From: Aspergillus flavus
Taxonomy: Eukaryota; Ascomycota; Eurotiomycetes; Eurotiales; Aspergillaceae
DNA: 64,000 bases
Assembly: GCF_009017415.1 (NCBI RefSeq)
Contig: NC_092408.1
Span: forward strand, 3,286,001 to 3,350,000
Direction of reading: 5' to 3'
Shown: positions 12,319 through 22,794 of the stretch, piece by piece
Numbering within the stretch: the stretch's first letter is position 1
Layout: the number at the start of each line of letters is the position of its first letter
Position numbers and translations under genes: made by a program
Notes under the pieces: model-generated
What the model saw: only the letters and a program-made list of their open reading frames with translations
What the model was told of the DNA's origin: nothing
Databases searched by the model: none

Positions 12319-13392
12319 GGTAGCTTCGGGTGATGCTATCTTGTATATTCGTAATGTGATAATTATTTCTCATGAGTTATAATCCAGTGTAGGGTTATCA
12401 GGAAGAATTGTATGGTATGAAAGTGTCACACATATTTATATATAACAGTGGTTTTGATTGCGGTCATACTGGCGTCATGATGTTGCAATAACCATGTTGT
12501 ATGGAGATCTGGAAACGGACCCAAATGGAAATAAGCTATTAAAGAAAGAGCTCATTGTTCCACCGGGAAGAAGCATATCGGGTTCCCAGGGTTCAAGATG
12601 TGTGTAACGAACTTGCTTCAATCCTTCAATGTGAAATAAAATTAAACTGGTTTCGTCACCTAGGGCTAGGGGTACGTGGTGAATCACTTGTTGTTTATTT
12701 GAAAAGATGGAGAGGGTTTATGACCGCATCGAGGATTCAACAATGATTGCGCAGCGGAGCGTAAGCGAAGCAAGCATTACAATCCATGATAAGAGCTCTA
12801 AAAGGGACGTGGTACATCATTCTACCAGAAAAGGGTAAATGGAGGGGTTAAATCAAAGACTGTGGCACTTGAATTGGGCATATTGGAAGCTGAATATTAG
12901 CGTCAAGTACTACTGTACTAGAGAACCAGCTCGATTCTTATCTATCTATTTGAATGCAGCTAGTAATGATGAAAAGGTCTGGGTTCTTTAGACTCCGATT
13001 CATGCGACACACGATCTATACCCCTCTGGGACGATGGCAAGAAAATTCTGTGATTAGTACAGCTTACCTCAGCAGATCTAATGCCACCCCTCCTCTCACC
13101 GCCTTGAAAGAGATTTCGTTTAACAGCCAATAAGTATAATGGTGAAGGGGTTAGGTGGATCAGCTAAGCCTGTTCCGGAATTTTCTGAAAGAATCGTTAG
13201 CTTGTGCGGCAAAGATACAAAAGCCAATTTTTTGCTCCTCCAGTTTTTCTTCTTTTTTTCTTCTTTCTTTCCTTTGGGAAAGGAAGACTTTCTCCATCAA
13301 CAGAACGTTTGTCACGATCTGTTGATTATCTTTTATCTCTATTTGATCTCTACGTGTTATCATTCAAACCGTAGAGTCTTATTTCTTTCAAA
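12319..13392. promoter_or_regulatory. Divergent promoter region, SDR / IMP dehydrogenase
   Basis: This 1.07-kb region separates two divergently transcribed genes. Next to the IMP dehydrogenase start lies a T/C-rich block (about 13231-13292), a common feature of strongly expressed Aspergillus genes, and a CCAAT box at about 13127-13131. Short frames here look random. Confidence 0.5.
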
Positions 13393-15293
13393 ATGCCTAT
13401 CTCCAACGGTGATGCACTTGGCCGCGCCATGAAGGCTGAGATCGAGGACCACACCAAGGCCCTCGAAGTTCTGGAGAAGGATTATACCACCAGAGATGGT
13501 CTTGATGTTGACACCTTGCTCGATTCGGACAAGCACGGAGCATTGACTTACAATGACTTCCTGATCTTGCCTGGTTACATCGGTAAGGACGATTTCTGAA
13601 CCGTCCATAACTTGCAGTTATTCATGTCTATGACAGGCTTCCCTGCGTCAGATGTCACTTTGGACACCCCAGTCACCAAGCGTGTCTCCCTGAAGGCCCC
13701 TCTCCTCTCCTCTCCTATGGATACCGTCACTGAACACAACATGGCGATCCACATGGCTCTTCTGGGTGGTCTTGGTATAATTCACCACAACTGCTCTCCC
13801 GAGGACCAGGCGGAGATGGTGAGGAAGGTGAAGCGTTATGAGAACGGCTTCATCTTGGACCCCGTTGTTCTTTCTCCTAAGGCTACTGTCGGAGAAGCCA
13901 AGGAGCTGAAGAGCAAGTGGGGATTTGGTGGCTTCCCTGTAACTGGTAAGCATCCATTTCTTTTTCGTGTTCACCCACCCTCGAATATTTCCTGTGATGA
14001 TTTTCATCTTTCTTCATTATAACTTTCGTTCCACTGGAGCGACGAGAGTTGCGTTGTAGAGAAACAGATTTATCTGATACTCATATTTTCCCGAGTCCTC
14101 GTCACGAAACTTGCGTGAAAATAGCACTGTCTAACCTGGTTGTGCCTACAGAAAGTGGAAACCTTCGGTCTAAACTCGTTGGAATCGTCACCTCCCGGGA
14201 CATTCAGTTTCACCCCAACCTCGAGGACCCAGTCACTGCCATCATGTCCACTGACCTTGTCACCGCCCCTGCCGGTACCACTCTGGCCGAGGCCAACGAG
14301 GTCCTCCGTTCCTCGAAGAAGGGAAAGCTGCCTATCGTGGACAATGATGGTAACCTGGTCTCTTTGCTGTCTCGCAGCGATTTGACGAAGAACCTTCACT
14401 ACCCTCTTGCGTCTAAGCTTCCTCACTCCAAGCAACTGATCTGCGCTGCTGCTATCGGTACCCGTGAAGAAGATAAGCGCAGACTTCAACTGCTTGCTGA
14501 TGCTGGCCTTGACATTGTTGTTCTGGATAGCAGCCAGGGCAACAGTATGTACCAGATCGAGATGATCAAGTACATCAAGAAGACTCACCCTGAGATTGAT
14601 GTCATTGCTGGTAACGTTGTGACCCGGGAGCAAGCCGCTCCTCTGATTGCAGCTGGTGCCGATGGCCTGAGAATTGGCATGGGCAGCGGTAGTGCTTGTA
14701 TCACTCAGGAAGTCATGGCCGTCGGTCGTCCTCAGGCTATCTCCGTCCGCAGCGTTTCTTCTTTCGCTGCTCGCTTCGGTGTTCCCACCATCGCTGATGG
14801 AGGTGTTCAGAATGTCGGCCACATCGTCAAGGGTCTTGCCATGGGCGCCTCCACTGTCATGATGGGTGGTCTCCTTGCCGGTACCACTGAGTCTCCCGGC
14901 GAGTACTTCGTCAGCAACGAGGGCCAGCTTGTCAAGGCCTACCGTGGTATGGGCAGTATCGCTGCCATGGAGGACAAGAAGGCTGGCGCCGGCTCTAAGG
15001 ACAGCAAGGCTAGCAACGCCGGTACTGCTCGTTACTTCTCTGAGAAGGACCGTGTCCTTGTTGCTCAGGGTGTTTCGGGCTCTGTCCTTGACCGTGGCTC
15101 TGTCACCAAGTTCGTTCCTTACCTTGTTGCCGGTGTGCAGCACTCTCTGCAGGATATCGGCGTGCAGAGTCTCGACGCCCTCCATGAGGGTGTTAACAAC
15201 GGTACCGTCCGCTTCGAGATGAGAAGCGCCAGTGCCATGGCCGAGGGTAACGTCCACGGTCTGCACAGCTTCGATAAGAAGCTTTACTCTTAA
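13393..15293 (+). CDS. imdA: IMP dehydrogenase
   Basis: Three exons, 13393-13582, 13637-13945 and 14152-15293, encode 546 aa, the usual fungal length. The enzyme oxidises IMP to XMP with NAD+, the committed step of GMP synthesis, in the cytosol. Visible features: the N-terminal (beta/alpha)8 segment [14 protein letters not shown], a two-CBS Bateman module (about 130-250), DSSQGNS, the catalytic loop [10 protein letters not shown] with Cys near residue 349, the [14 protein letters not shown] and [15 protein letters not shown] phosphate-binding stretches, and the flap with YRGMGS. The catalytic residues look standard, so this is the housekeeping copy and not an obviously mycophenolate-resistant paralogue. 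Codon use is strongly biased (C/T-ending codons), which also produces a 412-codon antisense open frame that I regard as a shadow. Intron 2 is long at 206 nt. Confidence 0.97.
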
Positions 15294-15830
15294 ATCGTGA
15301 AAACACACGATTCATATTCTCATTATGAGCTATTTTGATACTCAGGGTGTATTTGCATGATGACGCATGGTTTGCACGAAACAAAATAAATGGAAAAAAG
15401 TATGGGTATGAGGTTCCGGAGTTCGATGCGTGGATATTGCTTTCTTGTTGTTCAAGATTATTACATTCACCAATTCATTTCATAATGGAGTCGTTTGTAC
15501 TCCATGTCGAGGAAACATTCTACACTATAATGCTTCAAATTAACCCGTGGGTTTAGTAGTTAGCCCCAGTGTTCGTAGTACGTAGTTGGAGGAACTAGAG
15601 TCGATCTCGGAGACCGGCGATCATCTAAGCCTGAAGCGGTCGTGTTACGGGCGGGGTAAGCCCGACGGCAATGCATTAGTTAGCCTAGGTTAGCATTACT
15701 ACTCCCTAGTGACCAGTTAGGTACTAATACTAGTACGATGTGGTGGTACTACAGTAACTAATACTCAATCATTATTCACGTCCCTCCTTTTGAAAGCAAG
15801 CTCTCCCGGTACACCTCGGCTGCTTCAGCC
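15294..15830. other. Intergenic: imdA 3' flank and Nudix promoter
   Basis: This region holds the IMP dehydrogenase 3' UTR and the promoter of the next gene in the same orientation. Short CTAGTxxTA-type motifs recur at 15660-15760 (TTAGTTAGCC, ACTAATACTAGTAC), but there is no coding signal. Confidence 0.45.
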
Positions 15831-17231
15831 ATGACGGCTCCTCATGTGTCAATGCCCCGGTTAATGCACCAGTGTCTCCATCATCGGTTGACCCTTACTC
15901 GAACTCCTTTACTGGTTATACAACGCCGGCCTACAAACTACCATTATATCGAAAAGCGTGCTGTAAGAGAGAATTCCTCCATTGCAACAGCCAAAATCAC
16001 CTCTGTGTCTGGAAAGATGGCATCGCAGAAGGATGGCCCCAAGCCAAAGCCAAAACCGTCAATCCCGAGGCCGAGTTCAAGGTTGGTTAGCCATTCTACC
16101 ATCACGGGGGTACTTCAGCATAGAATACTCAGAATACCTATACCACCGGATATTGCTATATGTAGCTATGTATTTGCGAGAATTGATAGCTAATGAATCT
16201 TAGCGTAGTACTGATCTCACCCAAAAATGAAGTACTTTTGCTTCATCGCGTCAAAACATCTACGTCATTTGCATCAGCTCATGTCTTTCCGGGGGGCAAC
16301 CTATCTGATCAAGATGGAAAGTGCCCACCAGTAGAGGATCCAAAAAGGCATGATGATGCCATATGGTATAGAAATGCAGCTCTACGAGAGCTCTTCGAAG
16401 AAAGTGGTATCCTCCTCGCCAAGGATCAGAATTCCGGGAAGATGTTAGCAGTCCCAGAACACAAAAGGGAAGAGGGCAGAAAGAGAATTCATCGCAATGA
16501 AGTGACTTTCACCGAATGGTTGAAGCAACAAAATCCTACCGCAGTTCCAGACACAGGTTCGAGCGCCAACCAGACTCCAATACCTCCTTGTTGTGTAGCC
16601 TCTGCTAACCTTTTGCCCTAAAGAGCAATTGATTCCGTTCACACGATGGATTACTCCTACAAATGTGCCGAAGCGATACTCTACGCAGATGTATTTGTAC
16701 TTTTTGCCATTGCCTCTGGAGTCGGACAAGTCGCTCCTCAGCGAACTTCCCGCGGAAGGAGAGCGGGAGGAAATCCAGATCCCTACAAGTGATGGCGGTA
16801 TTGAAGTCACCGAAGCTAGATTCCTACCAGCATCTGAATGGCTCCGGCTGGCAGGCAGTGGGGAAGTCGTCATGTTCCCACCACAGATTCTCTTGTTGCA
16901 TCTGGTGTCACAGTTCCTGGATCAAGCGCCTCGGATAACCAATTCTGTGGACGAGTTGAGAAGACGACGAGCGGAGCTAGTTGATTTTGTCCATACGGGT
17001 AGTCCCCCCTGGACGGAGAAGTGCATATCCCCCAAGATGCTCAAAATGTCGTCCGATGGACGAGCAGTCCTTGCATTAGATCATCCCGGGCCAGAACTGA
17101 AAGGTACGGATAGACAGGGCGAGCCCGACAGGGTTGTACTGGTGAAGTTTGCAAAGGGAACAGCCCGGCAAGTGGAGGTGCGGTGGAAGAAAGACGTTTT
17201 TGCAGAGGATAAAGAGCGAAGCAGTTTATGA
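15831..17231 (+). CDS. Nudix hydrolase, NUDT19-like
   Basis: Three exons, 15831-16081, 16204-16556 and 16624-17231, give 403 aa. The Nudix fold starts at SVVLISPKNEVLLLHRV; the Nudix box is split, as in the NUDT19/RP2 group: AHVFPGGNL, a long insert, then ALRELFEESGIL (RExxEExGx). NUDT19-type enzymes cleave nucleoside-diphosphate-linked compounds such as CoA derivatives; the substrate here is inferred only from the family. The longest reading adds 62 residues before an internal ATG at 16017. This extension is rich in Arg, His, Thr and Ser and poor in acidic residues, like a mitochondrial presequence; starting at 16017 would give a cytosolic or peroxisomal form (341 aa). No PTS1-like C terminus is seen (it ends in SSL). 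Confidence 0.88.
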
Positions 17232-17587
17232 TCGTTATTAAAAGCTCAAACGCTATCTATGTACATACTTCATACATGCATACAATATCCTTTATAATTA
17301 CGGAGTACGTACCTTGAAGGCTTGAAGATAGCAATAAATTACACAATACACCAGTCAAACAGGTACTGTACCAACCCCAAACCGGTAACCCTATAGCCAC
17401 CAAGCCCCACCAGCCACTCAACCACAGCCACACACAAGCAACATCAACCCTCGACAAAAGATCACATGACCCACACAACCATCGACTAAGGAAACGCCCA
17501 AAAGAGTCGCGGAATTTCACGACCGTTCAACCCGCCAGCGCACCTCCAATTTTCCACCGTCGTCAACCAGACTAACAAACCGCCAAA
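17232..17587. other. Intergenic: Nudix 3' flank and RPS21 promoter
   Basis: This is a compact promoter for a ribosomal protein gene, C/A-rich on the plus strand (about 17350-17480), with repeated CCACAC/ACCACAG words. No gene is seen. Confidence 0.45.
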
Positions 17588-18174
17588 ATGGAGAACGAAA
17601 AGGGAGAGATTGTCGATCTGTACGTTGCACTGCCCATAAATCCACTCAGTCTGTGACCTGGTTTTGGTTTTGGGATACAATTTCGGATATGAGCAAGAGG
17701 AAGGTGAATATGACTGCGAATTCGATGGAACAAAAAGTCGCCGATTCAGAAAAATCACCCACCACGTCGCAATACAAGCGACTTATATTCCTTCACTTTT
17801 TATCGGAGGCGCAGCATATTCTTCCATATCTCCAAAAATATCCGAAATTCCCCAATGACCAAACCACACACATGGAACCCAACAAGCAAAACAGAATTAA
17901 TCTCATGATGATGAAACTAACATAACTCTCTTCAACCAGCTACGTGCCCCGCAAGTGCAGCGCCACCAACCGCATCATCAAGGCCAACGACCACGCCTCC
18001 GTCCAGATCTCCATCGGCAAGGTTGACGAGAACGGCCGCTACACCGGCGAGAACCAGAGCTACGCTCTTTGCGGTTTCATCCGTGCCCGCGGTGAGAGCG
18101 ATGACTCCCTGAACCGCCTCACCCAGCGTGATGGATACATCCGCAACGTCTGGACCGCCTCCCGCCAGCGGTAA
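17588..18174 (+). CDS. rps21: 40S ribosomal protein S21 (eS21)
   Basis: Two exons, 17588-17619 and 17940-18174, encode 88 aa, the normal length of eS21. The first exon carries only [11 protein letters not shown]; the second starts [13 protein letters not shown] and contains the hallmark [14 protein letters not shown] and RDGYIRNVW. eS21 is a small-subunit protein needed for late 18S rRNA processing. The 320-nt intron is long for this genome and sits right after the first few codons, which is typical of fungal ribosomal protein genes. The second exon uses highly preferred codons, as expected for a highly expressed gene. The intron has an open frame on the plus strand but no coding signal. Confidence 0.97.
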
Positions 18175-18929
18175 ATATGGACTATTTAATTGGTTAAGGT
18201 GTGCGGTGTGATTTGGTCGATGGTAAGACTCTCCGGTTCATGCATCATTTATAGTTTTTTTTAGAAGTGTTGGAGGCTAATGGGTTCTTTTTGGTGTTGT
18301 GCAGGCTGGTATACCAGTTCCATGGGTATATCGGATATGATTTAAGATAAATGAATGAAGATATTTCATACAGACCAGTCAAATCAATCAAAATCAGTTC
18401 ATCAAATTTCATTTTCTTTTTTTTTTATCTTCCTTTCCTTGAGTGTTGGTTTGTTGCCCGCTAGGGTTTTGATGTGGTGGTGTCTGCTCTGTAAATCCGT
18501 TTCCTACTCTCTGTTTCCTTATTCTCCTGTTCTTCAGGATGCTCAATCGGCACATCAAGGCCTCCTCATTCACAGATTGGATGTACAAAACATCTATCTG
18601 GCCCCCATGAGCGAGGAGGTAGAAAGTAACATCCATCCGCCGAATATCACGTCCGCCTACTGAAGAGCCACTGTTGCAGAGCCGTGCGCTGGGGCACAGA
18701 TACGGGTGGGACATACTATCAGTATTTGTAGATTTTCTATCTGTCTGTGTTGTTGAATATCAAGTAAAAGATTTCATAAGAAACTTTTCATTTTACTTCG
18801 GGAATTCGTTGTAGCGTGTCTCATTCAATGCGCATCATAATTCTTTTTGATAGCTCTAAACACATGATATCATTTATATGATCTGAATCTTGGGCTTTCA
18901 ATAATATCCATCAATCTTTATAAGATCGT
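18175..18929. other. Convergent 3' region of rps21 and PheRS alpha
   Basis: This is 755 bases between two convergent gene ends. A T-run at 18414-18426 and AT-rich DNA near 18730-18910 fit 3' UTRs and polyadenylation signals on both strands. No gene is recognised. Confidence 0.5.
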
Positions 18930-20538
18930 CTAATCCTTCTCCAATCTAACCGCTGGGTTGGTCTCGATGAAGTTAAGGTCGACCTTATGACCCAGGAGTT
19001 CTCGAATGTTGCTGACACCGTATCTGCGGGGCTTGTTAGCGCTTGATTCATCAAAATTGTGCACGGTTCACTTACTTGATCATGGTAGGTCTCTCGAGAC
19101 TCAGACCCCATCCATAGACTCTCATATCCTTGGGCAGGCCCATAGGCTCCAGCATCTCCGGACGGAACATACCGCTGTTACCGATCTCAACCCACTTACC
19201 CAGGCCCTCGTGGTAACCGAAGATCTCCATGCTAGGCTCGGTGTAAGGGTTGTAGGCGGGCTTGAAACGCAGTTGGTGGATGCCCATCTTAGCGAAGAAG
19301 ACCTCCATAAATCCGATCAGACCACCCAGGGTAAGACCGAAGTCGGCAATGACACCCTCGATCTGGTGGAACTCAGCCAAGTGAGTGGCATCAACAGCCT
19401 CGTTACGGAAGACTCGGTCGATACTGAAATATCTTGCGGGCCGTGGGTTGGCAGCGAGCTTGTGAAGGACATATGTCGAAACTGACGTCGTGTGTGTGCG
19501 GAGGACCAACCGTAATGACTCGTCTGCGCTCCAGGGATAGCGGTAGCCAATCGAACCATACTTGCCGTTCTCGTGAACCTCGCGGACGTCCTCCCAGTAT
19601 TGCTTGTAGTCGAGCGGCATCTCCTGGGATGCTGCAGAGGCGGGCTGAACGGATTTCGGACGGTGAGGGTCGAACTCGGGATCCTCACGAGGGGGGTCTG
19701 CCTTGGGGGGGTCTGAGATGTAGAAAGTATCTTGAAGGTCACGAGCGGGATGTTGCTGAGGAACGAAGAGAGCATCGAAATTCCAGAATCCGGTCTCCAC
19801 GAAGCGGTTGGTAGGCATCTCCTCGAAGCCCATTTCAAAGAAGATATTACGGAACTCCTGACGGACCTTGTTGAGAGGGTGGAAAGCACCGGAAGAAGTG
19901 GGAGCACCCTTAGCCTTGAAGTTGTAGGGCTTAAGTTGAGCCGTCTTCCACGAGCCGTTCATGAGCATCTCAGCAGTAAGGTCGGTCTCCTCCTTAACAA
20001 ACTCCTTGGCGAACTTGGGCCCCTTGGAGATCTTGAAGTTAAGCTCCTTCTGGAAGGCGACCAACTTTCGACGTTTCAAATCACCGAGGGCCTTCTGGTC
20101 CTCCAGGGTCTGAGTCTTCTTGACAGTCAACAACTGCTCACGGGTCTCGTCCACGATCGAGTCAGTGTTTGCCCGCAGCAATTGTCCATCCTTCTTGATC
20201 CAGCCCCTCTTGAAAGCATTTCCCTGACCAACTTTGGCGTTGTCCTTTCCAACAATACCAGGCAAGTCACCGATCTTCAACCCCTCCATAGCAGCCACAA
20301 CGGCCTGGAAAACCTTGGCTTCATGACTACCATTGGCGGCGATTTCTTCACCTTCCTTGGTCAGTGCGGCGACTTCACGCTCAATTGTTTCATATTCGAC
20401 CATCTGTCGCGAGGCCAGACGATCAAGCGCACTCTTGACATTCAATGAGGGGTGGGAGGGGAAAGCTTCGCTGGAAAGAATCGGTGCGTCGGACGCGGAC
20501 AGGGCGTCCAGTAGGGGGTTCGTCAGATCGGACGCCAT
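18930..20538 (-). CDS. frs2: Phenylalanyl-tRNA synthetase alpha subunit, cytosolic
   Basis: Two exons, 20538-19076 and 19023-18930, give 518 aa. The protein charges tRNA-Phe as an alpha2-beta2 enzyme with the Frs1 beta subunit. The N-terminal winged-helix region (1-200) includes VEYETIEREV and WIKKDGQL. The class II core follows: motif 1 around HPLNKVRQEFRNIFFEMGFEEMP, motif 2 with FHQIEGVIAD, the Phe-binding TSVSTYVLHKL region, and motif 3 at GWGLSLERPTMIKYG, which spans the intron. The intron (GTAAGT..CGCAG, 52 nt) splits the Lys codon after TMI, and the frame is restored exactly. The gene ends with AVRLEKD. Its length matches fungal orthologues. Confidence 0.97.
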
Positions 20539-22760
20539 GGCTGCAGTCGTGGACCACAGGGAAATAGGCGGGGGGCGTTAAAGGAAAGGTGCTGGAAGAG
20601 CAAATCGAGGACTCGAATTATGCAACAGATACTGCCCACTTTCCGAATTGTGACTCTTTGGCGGCTCTTGTGTGGTTACGGTAAGTGACGCGGACCATAG
20701 ACGCCATCCCGTGACTTGGCTTTTACCTTTACCCCGCCGTCTATCAATCAAGGATCTTTATCAGGAAAGCTAGTTGTATGCTTCCTATAAAAGCCCTTTC
20801 CTCCGAATCCCTCTCGTGTATGCACGATACGCGTAATCCATTACATATTGTCCATATAACCGAGAGGGACATATAGTATCATACCCCTAACATTCAATTA
20901 TCCTATGAATACTAATCCCTACAATTCAGATGTGTGCCGACGGGGACAGATTTATATCATACATTCCTCTCACCTGAGTCTTCACCTGCCCTCATGATCT
21001 TAAACAGATGATCGATCATCCAGGTGAATGACAACGATCGGAATCCTAGATTGCGTAGATATCAAAGTCACAGGTATTGCACAATTGCCAATCTTACGGT
21101 TCATGAAACTGCAAAGCAAAAATACATCGCGCATGCCTGGGGATGTGGAGGATGATCATTAATTTGCATATACTGTAGCTCTAGACCATCTGTAAACTGC
21201 AAGGGGTGGTTGGAAAGGAATGATATTCAAAAGCCATGTATGGACAACATACTTAAATTACCAAATGAAGGGTCATCTGTCCACTTATGGTCAAGACGAC
21301 AACCCCGGCATTCCACGGTGAAATACAGTCATTGTGCAGCAAAAGTTACTTGTCAGGTGATGTGTCGTTGACGATCCTAGATGCTAACCAACAACTTGGA
21401 GCCTGTCTTTTTTATAGACGTTCGGAGTAACTGGGTGTAAAGTAAGACGGTTGTGCGTGGCGTTTAATATATACTACCTGAAAGGGCGCTGCTTTAGTGG
21501 TCGATGGTCAACTGCGTAGGCTGCTAATGCCAACTAATATATAGTGTTAGGGAGTCCGATGCCTACTAGTATATTGCGTGTAACAATAAATTTGAAACAA
21601 CTTCTCCATGCCGGGGTTGACTTTGTCTGACCTCAATGTAGAGATCCAATTTGGTCTGTTAACCGGGTAGCCCTAACATGTAATAGAATAGCTATGATTT
21701 TGGATACACAGCGTATTGCAATACCCACGGAGTGGTAAACTGTCATGAGACACTTAACCTGAATAGACATTATACATCACTGGCGGCAGTGGCCCGGGGT
21801 GCCACCGCAATTGGCTGTCATCCCGAGGCTAAGACCAGAGAGTATGCCAGATATTGATTAAAGAAGGCTTTAGGCCCATGCACCTCGACTGGCGCTGCAT
21901 CGGAACGGCAGTTGCTGAGCACGATGGATCATTTTTCGAGACAGAACCGCAACAGATATTCCTTTCCCATGTCAGAAATTTGGGTCCAGTTAATATCTTG
22001 TGGATTTTGAGTAGACACTACCGCAGCATATGCTAGTTAGTCTCTTAGTGCTACCTCGTTATGATTGCCGGTGCATACTACCTTGGACTCTTAAATTGCC
22101 AGGTCATCGCTGGCAAAGTTACTAATAAGCAAATGAAACTAAGAACAGTAAGCAGGACAACCAAGGAGATTGTGATTTGTCCACGCCTTTCATCCAACCG
22201 GGTACTAGTTGGCTTCTGAGTCCGAAGGAAACAGCCTCCCCAAAAGGGCATCTCGTCAGCCCTTTAAACCTCGACGGGATTTTTTACAACCTCGCATGAG
22301 GGATCTGGAAGAGGAATGGACCTGGTGGAACCTTCTCAAGCTATCACGTCCATAATTGGCTTATAAGTTGCTTTATGGGACCCGCACGCAACCGTTAAGT
22401 TCTGGACTTAAGGACGCCGTCGATGTTCCGGGGGGACCTTAGCGCTGTAAGGGTGATACTGGTATTTCTATTACTCCCGGATGACTTAGGGACAAGAGTT
22501 CCCTTCCCCCACCGTTTGACGGTGATGCCTATCTACCTAAAGGGTGCCACTTTTTTACTAGAATGGTTCGCAAGATTTAGCCGATGAAGCTTTTGTTTGG
22601 AACCTCCCCATCACAATTAAAGCGAGGACCAGTGAGATCCATCCGAAGTTACCAAAGACCTCAATAGACTTCATTAGGAACCAAAGGTGGTGGAAGTTGA
22701 CGAGGAAGATCTCATATACACGTGGATTTTAGGAAACACTCATGTGTGTACCTGGCCGTG

Positions 22761-22794
22761 GGTATTGTATGTTATACATACAGCATACAATACC
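22761..22794. repeat. Perfect 11-bp inverted repeat (hairpin)
   Basis: The arms GGTATTGTATG (22761-22771) and CATACAATACC (22784-22794) are exact reverse complements, separated by a 12-base AT-rich loop. It is followed at 22880-22900 by more GTATGTATG-type words. It could be a protein-binding palindrome or part of a transcript hairpin; nothing shows which. Confidence 0.75.

Noticed and set aside
13946..14151. Possible box C/D snoRNA in the long second intron of imdA (GTGATGA near 13993, CTGA near 14077)
   Set aside because: There is no terminal stem around the boxes and no convincing guide or C'/D' boxes; such short motifs occur by chance.
14070..15308. 412-codon open frame antisense to IMP dehydrogenase
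   Set aside because: It mirrors the strongly biased codon use of imdA in another frame; its sequence has no family features and the sense gene is certain.
17620..17939. snoRNA in the RPS21 intron (ATGATGA near its 3' end)
   Set aside because: No D box follows before the splice site, and the motif overlaps the branch-site region.
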